A stretch of 64,000 bases of DNA from Acinetobacter sp. B51(2017) (lineage in GTDB: Bacteria > Pseudomonadota > Gammaproteobacteria > Pseudomonadales > Moraxellaceae). Position 1 is the stretch's first letter; the number at the start of each line of letters is the position of its first letter. The stretch lies in assembly GCF_003711395.1 (NCBI RefSeq), contig NZ_PJRJ01000011.1, positions 27,021 to 91,020 on the forward strand. The letters run 5' to 3'. The notes beneath the pieces are model-generated. The model had not been told where the DNA came from and did not search any database. It saw nothing but the letters and a program-made list of their open reading frames with translations. Positions 28,608-41,256 of this stretch are shown piece after piece. Both the position numbers and the translations under genes were made by a program.

Positions 28608-28637
28608 GGCTTAACCACTTTTTGCTTGGGTTAAGCC
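28608..28637 (-). promoter_or_regulatory. Inverted repeat in the ilvH-ilvC gap
   Basis: GGCTTAACC and GGTTAAGCC form a perfect 9-bp stem with a 12-nt loop. No T-run follows on either strand, so it is more likely an mRNA processing or stability hairpin, or an operator, than a terminator. Confidence 0.5.
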
Positions 28638-28690
28638 TTACCTAGTTGTATAGGTTTATATTGAGGTTGTCAAAAAATTATTTAATTAAA

Positions 28691-29182
28691 TTAGATTGTT
28701 AAAACTTTTTCGCCACGCGCAATGCCTGACACACCAGAACGCACTACTTCTAAAATAGTGTTCTCGGCTAAGGCATCAATAAAACCGTCAATCTTGTCGG
28801 TTGTACCTGCGATTTGAATGGTATATGTCGTTGGGGTGACATCGACGATCTGACCACGGAAGATATCTGCGGTGCGCTTAATTTCAGCACGCGCAGAACC
28901 TAAAGCTTTGACTTTAATCAACATCAGCTCACGTTCAATGTGCGCGCCTTCTGACAAGTCAACCACTTTCACCACTTCAACCAATTTATTCAGTTGCTTA
29001 GTGATTTGCTCGATTTTGTGCTCATCACCATAAGTGGTTAAAGTTAAACGCGATAATGTTGGGTCTTCCGTTGGTGCAACGTTTAGGGTCTCAATGTTAT
29101 AACCACGTTGAGAAAATAAACCCACTAGACGAGAAAGCGCACCTGCTTCGTTTTCAACGAGTACAGAGATAATATGACGCAT
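28691..29182 (-). CDS. ilvH: Acetolactate synthase small (regulatory) subunit
   Basis: The 163-residue protein from the ATG before RHIISVLVENEAGALSRLVGLFSQRGYNIETL has the N-terminal ACT domain that binds valine for feedback inhibition. A second regulatory domain contains ELMLIKVKA and FRGQIVDVTPTTYTIQIAG. The start overlaps the stop of ilvI (TAATG), giving coupled translation with the catalytic subunit. A start nine codons upstream is less likely. Confidence 0.98.
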   Translation of the reverse strand: MRHIISVLVENEAGALSRLVGLFSQRGYNIETLNVAPTEDPTLSRLTLTTYGDEHKIEQITKQLNKLVEVVKVVDLSEGAHIERELMLIKVKALGSARAEIKRTADIFRGQIVDVTPTTYTIQIAGTTDKIDGFIDALAENTILEVVRSGVSGIARGEKVLTI

Positions 29183-30906
29183 TATGTACGCTCCCCTTTG
29201 CCTAACCACATATCTTGCATAGATTGACCCGCAACAAGCATCGGATAAACGTGCTCAGTACGATCTACCATGACGTTAATAAATACGCATTTGTCATTAA
29301 TCGCCATCGCCTCTGCAAGCTTAGATTCAAGCTCATCAGCATGGTCAATTTGAATACCTACGTGACCATAAGCTTCCATCAATTTTGCAAAGTCAGGTAA
29401 AGACTCAACATAAGAGCTAGAATGACGACCTTCGTAGTTCATATCTTGCCACTGTTTCACCATACCTAAAGCACGGTTGTTTAAGCACAAGATTTTTACG
29501 TTTAAGCCGTATTGCTTACACGTCGAAAGCTCTTGGATACACATCTGAATCGATGCTTCACCTGTGATACACACGACTTGTTGATCAGGGAATGCAAGCT
29601 TCGCTGCCATGGCATAAGGTAAACCTACGCCCATAGTGCCTAAGCCACCTGAGTTAATCCATTGACGTGGACGGGTATAACGGTAGTACAACGCGCCAAA
29701 CATTTGATGCTGACCTACGTCAGAAGTAATAATCGCCTGACTGTTGGTAATTTTATCTAATGCTTGCACCACTTGTTGTGGCTTCATGACACCGTCTGTA
29801 CCAGCTTCATACTTCAAGCCGTGTACTTTGCGCCATTCATTAATTTGTGCCCACCACGCTGCAATCTCTTCAGGATTTGGCTTAGAAACGTTGAGTTGTT
29901 TCAATTGTGCCAACATCTCGTTGAGTACAGGTTCAACCGCGCCCACAATTGGAATGTGCGCCATAATGGTTTTTGAAATGGTTGCTGGGTCAATATCAAT
30001 ATGAATGACTTTGGCATTTGGGCAGAATTTTGCTGGATTATTGGTCACGCGGTCATCAAAACGCGCACCAATACACAAGATCACGTCTGCATTATGCATG
30101 GTCATGTTGGCTTCGTAAGTACCGTGCATACCCAACATACCAATGAACTGTGGGTCATTGCCTGGGAACGCACCTAAGCCCATTAAAGTATTGGTTACAG
30201 GGAAACCTAACAAATGCGCCAATTCAGTCAACTGCGCTGAGGCATTGCCTTGTACCACACCACCACCTGTATAAATCACAGGACGTTTAGCATGTAAAAG
30301 TTCGTCAATGGCTTTACGAATTTGACCTGTGTGACCACGATGCGGGGGTTGATAAGAACGCATCTTCACTTTTTCAGGATATTCATAGGCGAATTTTTCT
30401 GCAGGATTAGTCGCATCTTTTGGAATATCAACCACAACAGGACCTGGACGACCTGAAGACGCGATATAAAATGCTTTTTTAATCACTGACGGAATTTCGC
30501 TGGCATGACGCACTTGGAAACTGTGTTTTACGATTGGGCGAGAAATACCCACCATATCGGTTTCTTGGAACGCATCCTCACCAATAAGATGGCTTGCAAC
30601 CTGACCTGACAAAATCACCATTGGGATTGAGTCCATATAAGCTGTTGCAATTGGCGTTACGGTATTGGTCGCACCTGGACCTGATGTAACAAGTACTACA
30701 CCAGTTTTACCTGTGGCACGCGAATAAGCATCGGCCATATGACCTGCGGCTTGTTCATGACGTACAAGGTAATGATTGATTCTTTCTTGTTGAAAAAGCG
30801 CATCATAGATATGTAATACTGCGCCGCCTGGGTATCCAAAAACATGTTCAACGCCTTCGTCCGCTAATGCGCGAACAAGCATTTCACCACCAGATAAAAG
30901 TTCCAA
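29182..30906 (-). CDS. ilvI: Acetolactate synthase large subunit
   Basis: This thiamine-diphosphate enzyme condenses pyruvate to acetolactate or acetohydroxybutyrate. The 574-residue sequence shows the N-terminal [15 protein letters not shown] and the catalytic-glutamate region [18 protein letters not shown]. It also has the FAD-binding middle domain, and the TDP motif beginning GEASIQM and ending in [15 protein letters not shown] in place of GD in the TDP motif occurs in related gammaproteobacteria and is not a defect. Confidence 0.98.
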   Translation of the reverse strand: MELLSGGEMLVRALADEGVEHVFGYPGGAVLHIYDALFQQERINHYLVRHEQAAGHMADAYSRATGKTGVVLVTSGPGATNTVTPIATAYMDSIPMVILSGQVASHLIGEDAFQETDMVGISRPIVKHSFQVRHASEIPSVIKKAFYIASSGRPGPVVVDIPKDATNPAEKFAYEYPEKVKMRSYQPPHRGHTGQIRKAIDELLHAKRPVIYTGGGVVQGNASAQLTELAHLLGFPVTNTLMGLGAFPGNDPQFIGMLGMHGTYEANMTMHNADVILCIGARFDDRVTNNPAKFCPNAKVIHIDIDPATISKTIMAHIPIVGAVEPVLNEMLAQLKQLNVSKPNPEEIAAWWAQINEWRKVHGLKYEAGTDGVMKPQQVVQALDKITNSQAIITSDVGQHQMFGALYYRYTRPRQWINSGGLGTMGVGLPYAMAAKLAFPDQQVVCITGEASIQMCIQELSTCKQYGLNVKILCLNNRALGMVKQWQDMNYEGRHSSSYVESLPDFAKLMEAYGHVGIQIDHADELESKLAEAMAINDKCVFINVMVDRTEHVYPMLVAGQSMQDMWLGKGERT

Positions 30907-31566
30907 CGTGATTCACCCTAATATTTGTCACATATACAATTTTTGTCGTTGTATATGCGTTCATTCATTCATAGTCTGCACTGTTATAGCACACATATTT
31001 CATAGTTTTGATAGCAATAAGAAAAAAATCTGACCTGTATGCTGTTTGAGCAATATGGGGTCTAAAACATGTTGGGATAAACATATTTTGTTGGCTTTGT
31101 TCATCTTCTCGGCTAGAGAAGAAGTCCATTGCTAAGATGTACTCATTCGAAGGGTGATCGAATTAAGACATATAAAACTAAAGACAGCATTTTTCTTGTT
31201 TCAAACAACAAAGTCAAGGTGAAAAATTGGCTTTTTATTGATTATTCATCAGGCGCTTAAAAAATAATCTTTGGTGATATTTATCACATTTTAAGCTAAA
31301 GCCCTAAATTTGCTTAAAAATTAAGTTTTACATGATTTATTTATATAAATGATATAAATAAATGTAATGATTTAAATATAGCTTCGTTTTATAACGCACA
31401 TTTTGTGTGCATAAACAAACTCAAAAGAACTAAAATAAGGCAGTATTTTTAGTCTAAAAAACAGCCAATATTATAGCTGTAAAATATGCGTTAAAACGCG
31501 CAAAATAAGCGCCATGCTATATGCCATTTGGCAACACTTTTTTTATTCAGTTGAGAAAAATTAATT
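30907..31566. other. 660-bp AT-rich intergenic region between ilvI and the DUF4124 gene
   Basis: It separates two divergent genes. Near ilvI, CATATACAA (30931-30939) and TTGTATATG (30949-30957) form a 9-bp inverted repeat about 25-50 nt before the start. CTTCTC/GAGAAG (31105-31121) and TGCCATTTGGCA (31521-31532) are weaker repeats. I saw no leader peptide rich in Ile, Leu or Val codons, so classical attenuation is not supported. No gene is evident. Confidence 0.5.
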
Positions 31567-31887
31567 ATGCAATATGTTAGCAAAATTGCCCTGATCACTG
31601 CCCTGTTCAGCAGTTTAGGTTTAGCCAGCCAAGTCACGTCAGCACAAGAATTTTATAAATGGATCGATAGCAAAGGTTCAACGCATTATACCACCACACC
31701 GCCACCTAAATCGGCAAAAAAACTCAGCAAAGTGGATACCTATGGCAGTCGTCAACATAGCCAAGCCAAAAGCCCTGCGGCAAACCTAAATGGGCAAAAT
31801 AACAGCGCAGCACAACCAGAAGCCAAGGTTGATGTTCAGCAACAAGAAGCCAATGCTGCGCTACAACAAGGTCTGAATCGACGTTAA
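31567..31887 (+). CDS. Secreted DUF4124-domain protein
   Basis: The 106-residue protein has a signal peptide ending near VTSAQE and then the DUF4124 core EFYKWIDSKGSTHYTTTPPP. A Gln/Asn/Ala-rich low-complexity tail follows. DUF4124 proteins are small periplasmic proteins of unknown function, common in gammaproteobacteria. It stands alone upstream of leuS with a 91-nt gap. Confidence 0.85.
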   Translation: MQYVSKIALITALFSSLGLASQVTSAQEFYKWIDSKGSTHYTTTPPPKSAKKLSKVDTYGSRQHSQAKSPAANLNGQNNSAAQPEAKVDVQQQEANAALQQGLNRR

Positions 31888-31957
31888 GCCAATTTTTGCT
31901 ATAGCGAAAATTCACTTTTAGGTGCGTTTTGCGCTATGCTGTGACTTAAATTTTTAA

Positions 31958-34603
<2,646 letters not shown>

Positions 34604-34750
34604 GAGCCTTAAAGCCTCCCTGAGTAAGATATAAAGCACTGCTTTAGATCAAAGCGCAAGAAAGGGAAGTTTGGAGGGATTTAATCTCCCTTGCGAAGCA
34701 TTGCTTCTCACCTCTTTTAAAAAGAGGGGAATATAAGGATTTCACAATTC
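34604..34750. repeat. Cluster of small inverted repeats after leuS
   Basis: Within 150 nt there are GAAGCA-T-TGCTTC-like (34694-34706) and CCTCTTT-TAA-AAAGAGG (34711-34727) hairpins, plus complementary tracts GGAGGGATTT and AATCTCCC. The arrangement looks like a degenerate intergenic repeat unit rather than a gene. Whether it recurs in the genome cannot be seen here. Confidence 0.4.
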
Positions 34751-34755
34751 CCAAA

Positions 34756-34790
34756 CAAAGCCCGTTGCCAGTCAACGGGCTTTGACTTTA
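34756..34790 (+). terminator. Terminator between leuS and lptE
   Basis: A 12-bp stem CAAAGCCCGTTG/CAACGGGCTTTG with a 5-nt loop is followed by a weak ACTTTA tail. Some readthrough into lptE-holA is plausible. Confidence 0.7.
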
Positions 34791-34831
34791 CAATCGCTAC
34801 AGAATTTTAAACTCATAACAGAGGACAACGC

Positions 34832-35353
34832 ATGCATTTGGGCAAACGTTTAGCAGCAATTGTTTTAACTTGTGGTCTTGGTGCAAGCTTAACTGGCTGT
34901 GGCTTTCATTTAAAAGGCAACAATCCAAGCGTTGCGCCTGTGGCTTATCAAAAAATGAATGTGGTCTTGCCTAATAATCCAGACAGCGACCTATTACAAG
35001 AAAAACTGGCGATTTACTTAGGTGCAGCAGGCGTACAACTGAGCAACTCATCAGATGCTTATGTGTTACGCATCTTGGACTATACCCCGCGTCGTTTGGA
35101 ACTTAACGGTAAACTGATTGAAGTATTACTGCGTTTAAACGTGACGTTCCGAATTGAAGATGCCCAAGGTAATGCTTTAACTGAACCACGTACCGTGATT
35201 GCAACGCGTACCTATCAATACGACTTAGCCACCGTTAACACCGATGACCAAGAAAACAAATATTTAAACCAAGTTATGGTGGATGATATTGCCCAGCAAA
35301 TCGTGCGTCAGATTTCTTCAAATCGTTTACCTACGACGTCAAACGCTCAGTAA
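34832..35353 (+). CDS. lptE: LPS-assembly lipoprotein LptE
   Basis: LptE plugs the LptD barrel that inserts lipopolysaccharide or lipooligosaccharide into the outer membrane. The 173-residue precursor has a lipobox LTGC followed by GFHLKG, the typical LptE start after the lipidated cysteine. A beta/alpha domain with DYTPRRLELNGKLIEVLLRLNVTF follows, then the C-terminal DDIAQQIVRQI helix. It is followed after 6 nt by holA. Confidence 0.95.
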   Translation: MHLGKRLAAIVLTCGLGASLTGCGFHLKGNNPSVAPVAYQKMNVVLPNNPDSDLLQEKLAIYLGAAGVQLSNSSDAYVLRILDYTPRRLELNGKLIEVLLRLNVTFRIEDAQGNALTEPRTVIATRTYQYDLATVNTDDQENKYLNQVMVDDIAQQIVRQISSNRLPTTSNAQ

Positions 35354-35359
35354 TTTGTT

Positions 35360-36355
35360 ATGAAACTTGACTACCTCCAAGCCTTAAAACGTATTGACTC
35401 AGCTCGTGGGGCTTGGGTGTTACATGGTCAAGAACCTTTACTGGAACAAAACCTACTCGATGCTTTTCGCAAACATTGGCAAGCTCAAGGCATCGAGCGG
35501 CAGCGTTATGATTTAAGCAACGTTACCGACTGGAAAACTGTATTTAGCGCTTTAAATAGCCTATCTCTGTTTGCCACCCAACTCGCCATTGAAGTACATG
35601 GCAATATCAAACCCGATGCCAGTGCCCTAAAACAACTCGAAAACTATCTTTTGCAAGGCGACAGCAACGAAAACATTTTAGTGATCGTGATGCCGAAACA
35701 AGATAGCGCCAGCTTAAAAACTAAATTTTTCCAAGCCATTGATGCCAATGGCACTGTGGTGGCATTAAGCGCCAACTACCCAAAAGACCGCCAACAGATT
35801 TTGGCCGTTGAAGCAGAGAAACTTGGTTTAAAACTGGCAAAAGATGCTTGGGTTTGGTTAGAACAACATCATGAACATAATTTACTCGCTGCTAAAAATA
35901 GCTTAATGCGTGTGGGGGATACTTTTGCTGAACTCGATGTCATTGGCATTGACCAGTTACAAGCCTGCCTACAAGATCAATCGCGTTATAGCAGCTTTGA
36001 TTTAAGTGATGCGATGTTGCAAGGCAATTTGCCCCAAGCCATTAAAATTTTCCAATATTTAATTGCCTCGGGTGAACCCATGACACTCATTTTATGGAGT
36101 GTGAGCAAAGAAATGCGTTTGCTGATGCAACTCTTTGAGCAACCGCAGAATGCCCTGCAAATTGGTATTTGGAAAACCAAAGTGGCACTTTATCAACAGG
36201 CCTTACGTCGTTTAAATCCACAAGATTTTTTAACTTGGCCTGATCTGTTATTACGCATTGATGCCGCAATTAAAGGCTTAGGGCATGAAAATCCTGAACA
36301 TCTGTTACAACAAGCGATTGCTTTAGTCTGTGGGCAGCGTTTATTTAGCAGTTAG
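35360..36355 (+). CDS. holA: DNA polymerase III subunit delta
   Basis: HolA is the clamp-loader subunit that opens the beta clamp. The 331-residue protein shows the N-terminal WVLHGQEPLLEQNLLDAFR, the Walker-like region without a functional P-loop, FDLSDAMLQGNLPQAI and LILWSVSKEMRLLMQL, and the C-terminal collar helices. Gene order leuS-lptE-holA is conserved. Confidence 0.96.
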   Translation: MKLDYLQALKRIDSARGAWVLHGQEPLLEQNLLDAFRKHWQAQGIERQRYDLSNVTDWKTVFSALNSLSLFATQLAIEVHGNIKPDASALKQLENYLLQGDSNENILVIVMPKQDSASLKTKFFQAIDANGTVVALSANYPKDRQQILAVEAEKLGLKLAKDAWVWLEQHHEHNLLAAKNSLMRVGDTFAELDVIGIDQLQACLQDQSRYSSFDLSDAMLQGNLPQAIKIFQYLIASGEPMTLILWSVSKEMRLLMQLFEQPQNALQIGIWKTKVALYQQALRRLNPQDFLTWPDLLLRIDAAIKGLGHENPEHLLQQAIALVCGQRLFSS

Positions 36356-36412
36356 AATAAGAATCATTTTCAATATATATAAAATATTCACGCTTTATCC
36401 TCATTTCACACT

Positions 36413-36418
36413 TATAAT
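36413..36418 (+). promoter_or_regulatory. Probable -10 box of the macAB operon
   Basis: A perfect TATAAT lies here, with only a weak -35 candidate (TTCACG) upstream. Transcription would begin near 36425, which places the potential TTG start at 36419 outside the mRNA and favours the ATG at 36452 for macA. Confidence 0.45.
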
Positions 36419-36451
36419 TTGAGCAATTTTTGGAAAAAAATACGATTGCTC

Positions 36452-37843
36452 ATGGTGAAGATCAAACCCACTAAACTTTTGTTGGCCTTGTTGTGTGCTG
36501 CTGCGATTGCAGCAACAGCATGGTACTTTTTTAAACCAGCACCACAAACCCCACAATATATTACCGCTAGCGTCACCAAAGCTGACCTTGAAGATTCCGT
36601 CTTGGCCACTGGCGTACTCGAAGCCACCAAAATGGTGAGCGTGGGTGCGCAGGTGTCAGGTCAAGTCAAAAAAATGCATGTGCAATTGGGTGACCAAGTA
36701 AAACAAGGTCAATTGATTGCTGAAATTGATTCGGTGCGTCAAAGCAACGACTTAGAAACAGCCAAAGCCAGTATTAAAAATCAACAAGCACAATTGGCAG
36801 TACGTCAGGCCAATTTAGCCAAAGTCGCTGCAGAATATCAACGCCAACAGGCAATGTTTGCAGAAGATGCAACTTCACGTGCCGAGCTAGAAAGTGCCCT
36901 TGCCAGCTATAAAACAGCTCAAGCAGATATTGCAGCAATCAACGCACAAATTGAACAATCTAAACTCACCTTAGCCACCGCACAAGAAGATTTAGGCTAT
37001 ACCAAAATTAAAGCGCCTATGGATGGTACAGTGGTTGCGATTGTGACCGAAGAAGGTCAGACCGTAAACGCCAATCAAAGTGCGCCAACCATTGTAAAAT
37101 TGGCGCAACTCGACACTATGACCATTAAGGCACAAATCTCAGAAGCCGATGTAATGAAAGTACAAGAAGGTCAAACTGTGTATTTCACGACCTTAGGCAA
37201 TAGCGAGAAAAAGCATTACGCCACTTTACGTCAAGTCGAGCCTGCCCCAAGTTCAATTAATACCGAAACCAACAACAGCAGTTCATCGTCAAGCACGGCG
37301 GTGTATTACAACGCCCTGTTTGATGTACCTAATGAAGATGGCAAACTGCGCATTGATATGACGGCACAGGTCTATATCGTATTACGTGAAGCACGCAATG
37401 CCCTAACCATTCCTGCGGCAGCGCTACAAGGCTCTAATCGTCCTCAGCGTAGCCGTACTGATGCTGCAGCAGGGTCACACCCAGAACGTCCAAGCAATGA
37501 CAATACACAAGGTCCGCGTCCTGTACGTTTAGAACTGAACGCTGCTGAAAAAGCCTTGATTGATCAAGGTCAAGCCTCACTGGCAATGGTTCGTGTTTTA
37601 CCTCAAGCCCATGCTGAAGCAGCCCAAAATGACACAGGCTTTAAATTATTTGGCTCATCGGATGCTGAACCGACTGTGGTCATGAAACAAGTCTTAATTG
37701 GCTTAAATAACCGTGCCAATGCCCAAGTATTACGTGGTTTAAGCGAAGGGGAACAAGTGGTGATTGCCGATGCGGCAGACACCTCAAATGATGGCGCAAA
37801 ACGTAGTAATAGCCGTGCAGGCAGTCCACCAATGAGAATGTAA
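36452..37843 (+). CDS. macA: Macrolide-type efflux periplasmic adaptor MacA
   Basis: The 463-residue membrane-fusion protein has an N-terminal transmembrane anchor ([19 protein letters not shown]) and a lipoyl half-motif pair ([32 protein letters not shown] and [15 protein letters not shown]). A long alpha-hairpin coiled coil lies between residues ~110 and 190, followed by a beta-barrel. A Ser-rich insert near residue 285 and a Pro/Asn/Arg-rich segment near residues 330-365 are longer than in E. coli MacA. It joins MacB to the outer-membrane channel encoded downstream. Confidence 0.93.
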   Translation: MVKIKPTKLLLALLCAAAIAATAWYFFKPAPQTPQYITASVTKADLEDSVLATGVLEATKMVSVGAQVSGQVKKMHVQLGDQVKQGQLIAEIDSVRQSNDLETAKASIKNQQAQLAVRQANLAKVAAEYQRQQAMFAEDATSRAELESALASYKTAQADIAAINAQIEQSKLTLATAQEDLGYTKIKAPMDGTVVAIVTEEGQTVNANQSAPTIVKLAQLDTMTIKAQISEADVMKVQEGQTVYFTTLGNSEKKHYATLRQVEPAPSSINTETNNSSSSSSTAVYYNALFDVPNEDGKLRIDMTAQVYIVLREARNALTIPAAALQGSNRPQRSRTDAAAGSHPERPSNDNTQGPRPVRLELNAAEKALIDQGQASLAMVRVLPQAHAEAAQNDTGFKLFGSSDAEPTVVMKQVLIGLNNRANAQVLRGLSEGEQVVIADAADTSNDGAKRSNSRAGSPPMRM

Positions 37844-37844
37844 C

Positions 37845-39821
37845 ATGAGCCAGACTCAACAACCGCTATTGGCGGTAAAAAATCTGGTCCGTGAATTCCC
37901 TGCGGGTGAAAGCACCGTCCAGATTCTAAAAGGCGTTAATCTAGAGATTTATCCGGGTGAATTGGTGGCGATTGTTGGCCAATCTGGTTCGGGTAAATCG
38001 ACCTTGATGAATATTTTAGGCTGCTTGGATAAACCCACTTCAGGTAGCTATCAAGTCAAAGGCCGCGAAACCCGTGAACTCGAAGCCGATGAACTAGCAC
38101 AGCTACGCCGCGAATACTTTGGCTTTATTTTCCAGCGTTATCATTTACTCGGTGATTTAAATGCGGCTGGTAACGTCGAAGTCCCTGCGATTTATGCGGG
38201 TGCTGACCCTGCTGAGCGGCATGAACGCGCAGTTAAACTGTTAAGCGACTTAGGCTTAGGTGAAAAAACCCAAAACCGTCCCAGTCAGCTATCTGGCGGT
38301 CAGCAGCAACGCGTTTCAATTGCGCGTGCCTTAATGAATGGTGGCGATGTGATTCTTGCCGATGAACCTACAGGGGCACTCGATAAGAATAGTGGCATTG
38401 AAGTCATGCGCATTTTGCGTGAACTCAATGCCAAAGGTCATACCATTATTTTGGTTACCCATGACTTAAACGTGGCTAAAAATGCCACCCGTATTATTGA
38501 AATTTCAGATGGTAATATTGTCTCTGATAAAGCCAATGTCCCTAAAATTGATGATGGTTTTAGCAAACAAAGTCTAGCTGCTACGCCGCAAAAGAAAACC
38601 TCTAAATTCCGTGCTGCTTTTGACCGTTTAGGTGAGGCTTTTCGTATGGCGGTGCTCGCCATGAATGCGCACCGTATGCGAACCTTTTTAACCATGCTTG
38701 GCATTATTATCGGGATTGCATCTGTAGTGTCTGTAGTAGCACTAGGCAATGGTTCACAACAGCAGATTTTGCAAAATATTAGTAGCTTAGGCACCAACAC
38801 CATTACCGTGTTCCAAGGGCGAGGTTTTGGTGACAACTCACGCTCCGCACAAGCTAAAACCTTAATCCCAGCCGATGCCGATGCCTTAGCAGAACAACCT
38901 TATGTCGATGGTGTTAGCCCTTCGGTGACCAGCAGCGTGACTGGACGTTTTAAAGAAATTGAAGCCTCTACCACCGTCAATGGGGTCAGTGAAGATTTCT
39001 TTTATGTCAAAGGCATGAACTTTCAATCTGGGCAAGCCTTTGACCGTACCAGCATTCATCAACAAGCCCAAGATGTAGTAATTGACACCAATACCCAAAG
39101 AACCTTCTTTGCTGACGGCTCAAATCCGATTGGGCAAGTGATTCTATTGGGCAGCGTGCCAAGTCGTATTATTGGCGTGGTGGATGCACAAGCAGGCATG
39201 ATGGGTTCATCAGATAGCTTAAATGTATATTTACCCTATTCTACGGTAATGAGTCGTATGCTGGGGCAAAGCAACGTGCGACAAATTATTGTACGGGTTA
39301 AAGATGAATACCCAAGTGCAGTCGCTGAAAATGCCATTTTAAGCCTATTAACTCAGCGCCACGGCACACAAGATGTCTTTACCCAAAATGCCGACAGCAT
39401 TCGTGAAACTATTCAGCAAACCACACAAACCATGACCCTACTGATTTCAGCAATTGCGGTGATTTCATTAGTTGTCGGTGGTATTGGTGTGATGAACATT
39501 ATGTTGGTGTCAGTGACCGAACGTACCCAAGAAATTGGTGTGCGTATGGCCGTTGGTGCGCGCCAAAGTGATATTTTGCAGCAGTTTTTAATTGAAGCTG
39601 TGTTGGTATGTATTTTAGGTGGGGTTTTAGGGGTGTTGCTGTCTTTAGGTATTGGGCAATTAATTACCCATTTTGCCGGTGGCAGCTTCCAAATGGCGTA
39701 CTCCACAACCTCTATTGTGGCAGCATTTGTCTGCTCAAGTTTAATTGGTATTGTGTTTGGTTTTATCCCAGCCCGAAATGCCGCGCGTCTCAATCCTGTA
39801 GATGCTTTGTCACGAGAATAA
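37845..39821 (+). CDS. macB: Macrolide-type ABC exporter MacB
   Basis: The 658-residue protein fuses an ABC ATPase to a four-helix permease. Walker A is [12 protein letters not shown] near residue 46, the signature is LSGGQQQR, and Walker B is [12 protein letters not shown]. After the linker come the first transmembrane helix ([18 protein letters not shown]), a large periplasmic domain, and three C-terminal helices. MacB acts as a mechanotransmitter pumping substrates from the periplasm. It follows macA after 1 nt. Confidence 0.96.
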   Translation: MSQTQQPLLAVKNLVREFPAGESTVQILKGVNLEIYPGELVAIVGQSGSGKSTLMNILGCLDKPTSGSYQVKGRETRELEADELAQLRREYFGFIFQRYHLLGDLNAAGNVEVPAIYAGADPAERHERAVKLLSDLGLGEKTQNRPSQLSGGQQQRVSIARALMNGGDVILADEPTGALDKNSGIEVMRILRELNAKGHTIILVTHDLNVAKNATRIIEISDGNIVSDKANVPKIDDGFSKQSLAATPQKKTSKFRAAFDRLGEAFRMAVLAMNAHRMRTFLTMLGIIIGIASVVSVVALGNGSQQQILQNISSLGTNTITVFQGRGFGDNSRSAQAKTLIPADADALAEQPYVDGVSPSVTSSVTGRFKEIEASTTVNGVSEDFFYVKGMNFQSGQAFDRTSIHQQAQDVVIDTNTQRTFFADGSNPIGQVILLGSVPSRIIGVVDAQAGMMGSSDSLNVYLPYSTVMSRMLGQSNVRQIIVRVKDEYPSAVAENAILSLLTQRHGTQDVFTQNADSIRETIQQTTQTMTLLISAIAVISLVVGGIGVMNIMLVSVTERTQEIGVRMAVGARQSDILQQFLIEAVLVCILGGVLGVLLSLGIGQLITHFAGGSFQMAYSTTSIVAAFVCSSLIGIVFGFIPARNAARLNPVDALSRE

Positions 39822-39825
39822 CACT

Positions 39826-41220
39826 ATGACGATCAACTTTACCCGTTTCGCCAGCGCAGTGTTGTTAGGCACTGCCCTAACTGGCTGTGCGGCTGTGGTG
39901 AAAACCCCTTATCAAGCGCCTGTGGTCGACATTCCACAGCGCTTTGCCATTGATCAAAGTAAAATCCATCAAGCCACATATTTAGATCGTTGGTGGACTT
40001 TATTTAATGATGCGGGCTTAAATCGCTTAGTCGATGAAGTCTTAGCCCATAACAATGATTTGGTTGTGGCGGGCATTCAGTTACAACAAGCGCGCTTACA
40101 AGCAGGTCTTGCACAAGATCGTCAAGGTCTACGGGTCAACTCAAGCGCCTCTACAGGGCATAATTTTGACCTAAATTCTGGCCGTGATTCAGCGCGTGGT
40201 GTTTCCTTAAATGCTGGCGTAAGCTATGAAGTGGATTTATTTGGCCGTCTTGCCAGTCAAACTGAAGTGGCACGTTGGGAAGCGCTTGCCACCGAACAAG
40301 ATTTGCAAGCCACTGCCCAAAGCCTAATTGCCACCACTGCCAATCTATACTGGCAATTGGGCTACTTAAATGAGCGCTTGAGTATTGCGCAACTTAACTT
40401 AAACAGTACTGAGCAAACCTATAATTTAGTTCGCACTCAGTACCGTGTAGGAGCTGTTTCTGGCTTAGATCTTACCCAAGCAGAACAAGCCCTACAAAGT
40501 CAACGCGCCAGTTTAAGTCAAATCCAGCAGCAGTTGTTAGAAACACGCACTGCGCTGGCCGTGTTACTCAATCGTCCTGTACAGCAGCTTAATTTGGTCG
40601 AACCCAAACGCTTAAGTCATGCAAGCTTACCCGCAATTCAACCAGGCTTACCTGCTGAACTGTTGTCGCGTCGTCCTGATTTACAAGCCGCAGAGTTACG
40701 TTTGCGTAAAGCACTTGCCAATAAAGATGCCACCAAAGCCAGTTATTATCCATCTATTAGCTTAACTGGTAGCTTAGGTTCTTCGAGTACTTCGCTGACC
40801 CAACTGTTACAAAATCCAGCGCTGGCTTTAGGTGCAAGTTTAAGTCTGCCATTTTTGCAATATAACGATATGCAAAAGGACTTAGCGATTAGCGATTTAG
40901 ACTATGAAAAAGCCATTGTTCAATATCGTCAAACCTTGTATCAAGCCTTTGCTGATGTCGAAAATGCATTGTCTAATCGTAGTGAACTAAACAAACAAGT
41001 GACACTACAACAAAAAAATCTGGAGTTAGCAGAAAAGACTGAACGTTTAACCCAAGTGCGTTATAAAAATGGTGCAATTGCGTTAAAGAATCTGTTAGAT
41101 GCACAAGCCACTACACGTAATGCACGCCTAAGCTTGGTACAAAGCAAACAAAGCCAATACAATGCTTATGTGACCTTAATGCAAGCCTTAGGTGGTTCAC
41201 CGCTCAATAGCCTGCCTTAA
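39826..41220 (+). CDS. NodT-family outer membrane efflux lipoprotein
   Basis: The 464-residue product from the ATG 4 nt after macB has a lipobox LTGC and two OEP repeats of long alpha-helices. They include DRWWTLFNDAGLNRLVDEVL, the LNAGVSYEVDLFGRL strand, ELLSRRPDLQAAELRLRKAL and the C-terminal RYKNGAIALKNLLDAQ. It is the TolC-like duct of the tripartite system. MacAB usually borrows TolC, so a dedicated channel gene makes this a self-contained pump. Confidence 0.93.
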   Translation: MTINFTRFASAVLLGTALTGCAAVVKTPYQAPVVDIPQRFAIDQSKIHQATYLDRWWTLFNDAGLNRLVDEVLAHNNDLVVAGIQLQQARLQAGLAQDRQGLRVNSSASTGHNFDLNSGRDSARGVSLNAGVSYEVDLFGRLASQTEVARWEALATEQDLQATAQSLIATTANLYWQLGYLNERLSIAQLNLNSTEQTYNLVRTQYRVGAVSGLDLTQAEQALQSQRASLSQIQQQLLETRTALAVLLNRPVQQLNLVEPKRLSHASLPAIQPGLPAELLSRRPDLQAAELRLRKALANKDATKASYYPSISLTGSLGSSSTSLTQLLQNPALALGASLSLPFLQYNDMQKDLAISDLDYEKAIVQYRQTLYQAFADVENALSNRSELNKQVTLQQKNLELAEKTERLTQVRYKNGAIALKNLLDAQATTRNARLSLVQSKQSQYNAYVTLMQALGGSPLNSLP

Positions 41221-41227
41221 AACAATG

Positions 41228-41253
41228 ACCGCAGCCTAGGCTGCGGTTTTTTT
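41228..41253. terminator. Terminator after the efflux operon
   Basis: ACCGCAG-CCTAGG-CTGCGGT followed by T7 ends the plus-strand operon just before the convergent Sel1 gene. Confidence 0.9.
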
Positions 41254-41256
41254 AGC

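Noticed and set aside
30965..31129. 54-codon open frame on the minus strand upstream of ilvI as a leader peptide
   Set aside because: It has no run of Ile, Leu or Val codons and no convincing ribosome-binding site; it is most likely chance.
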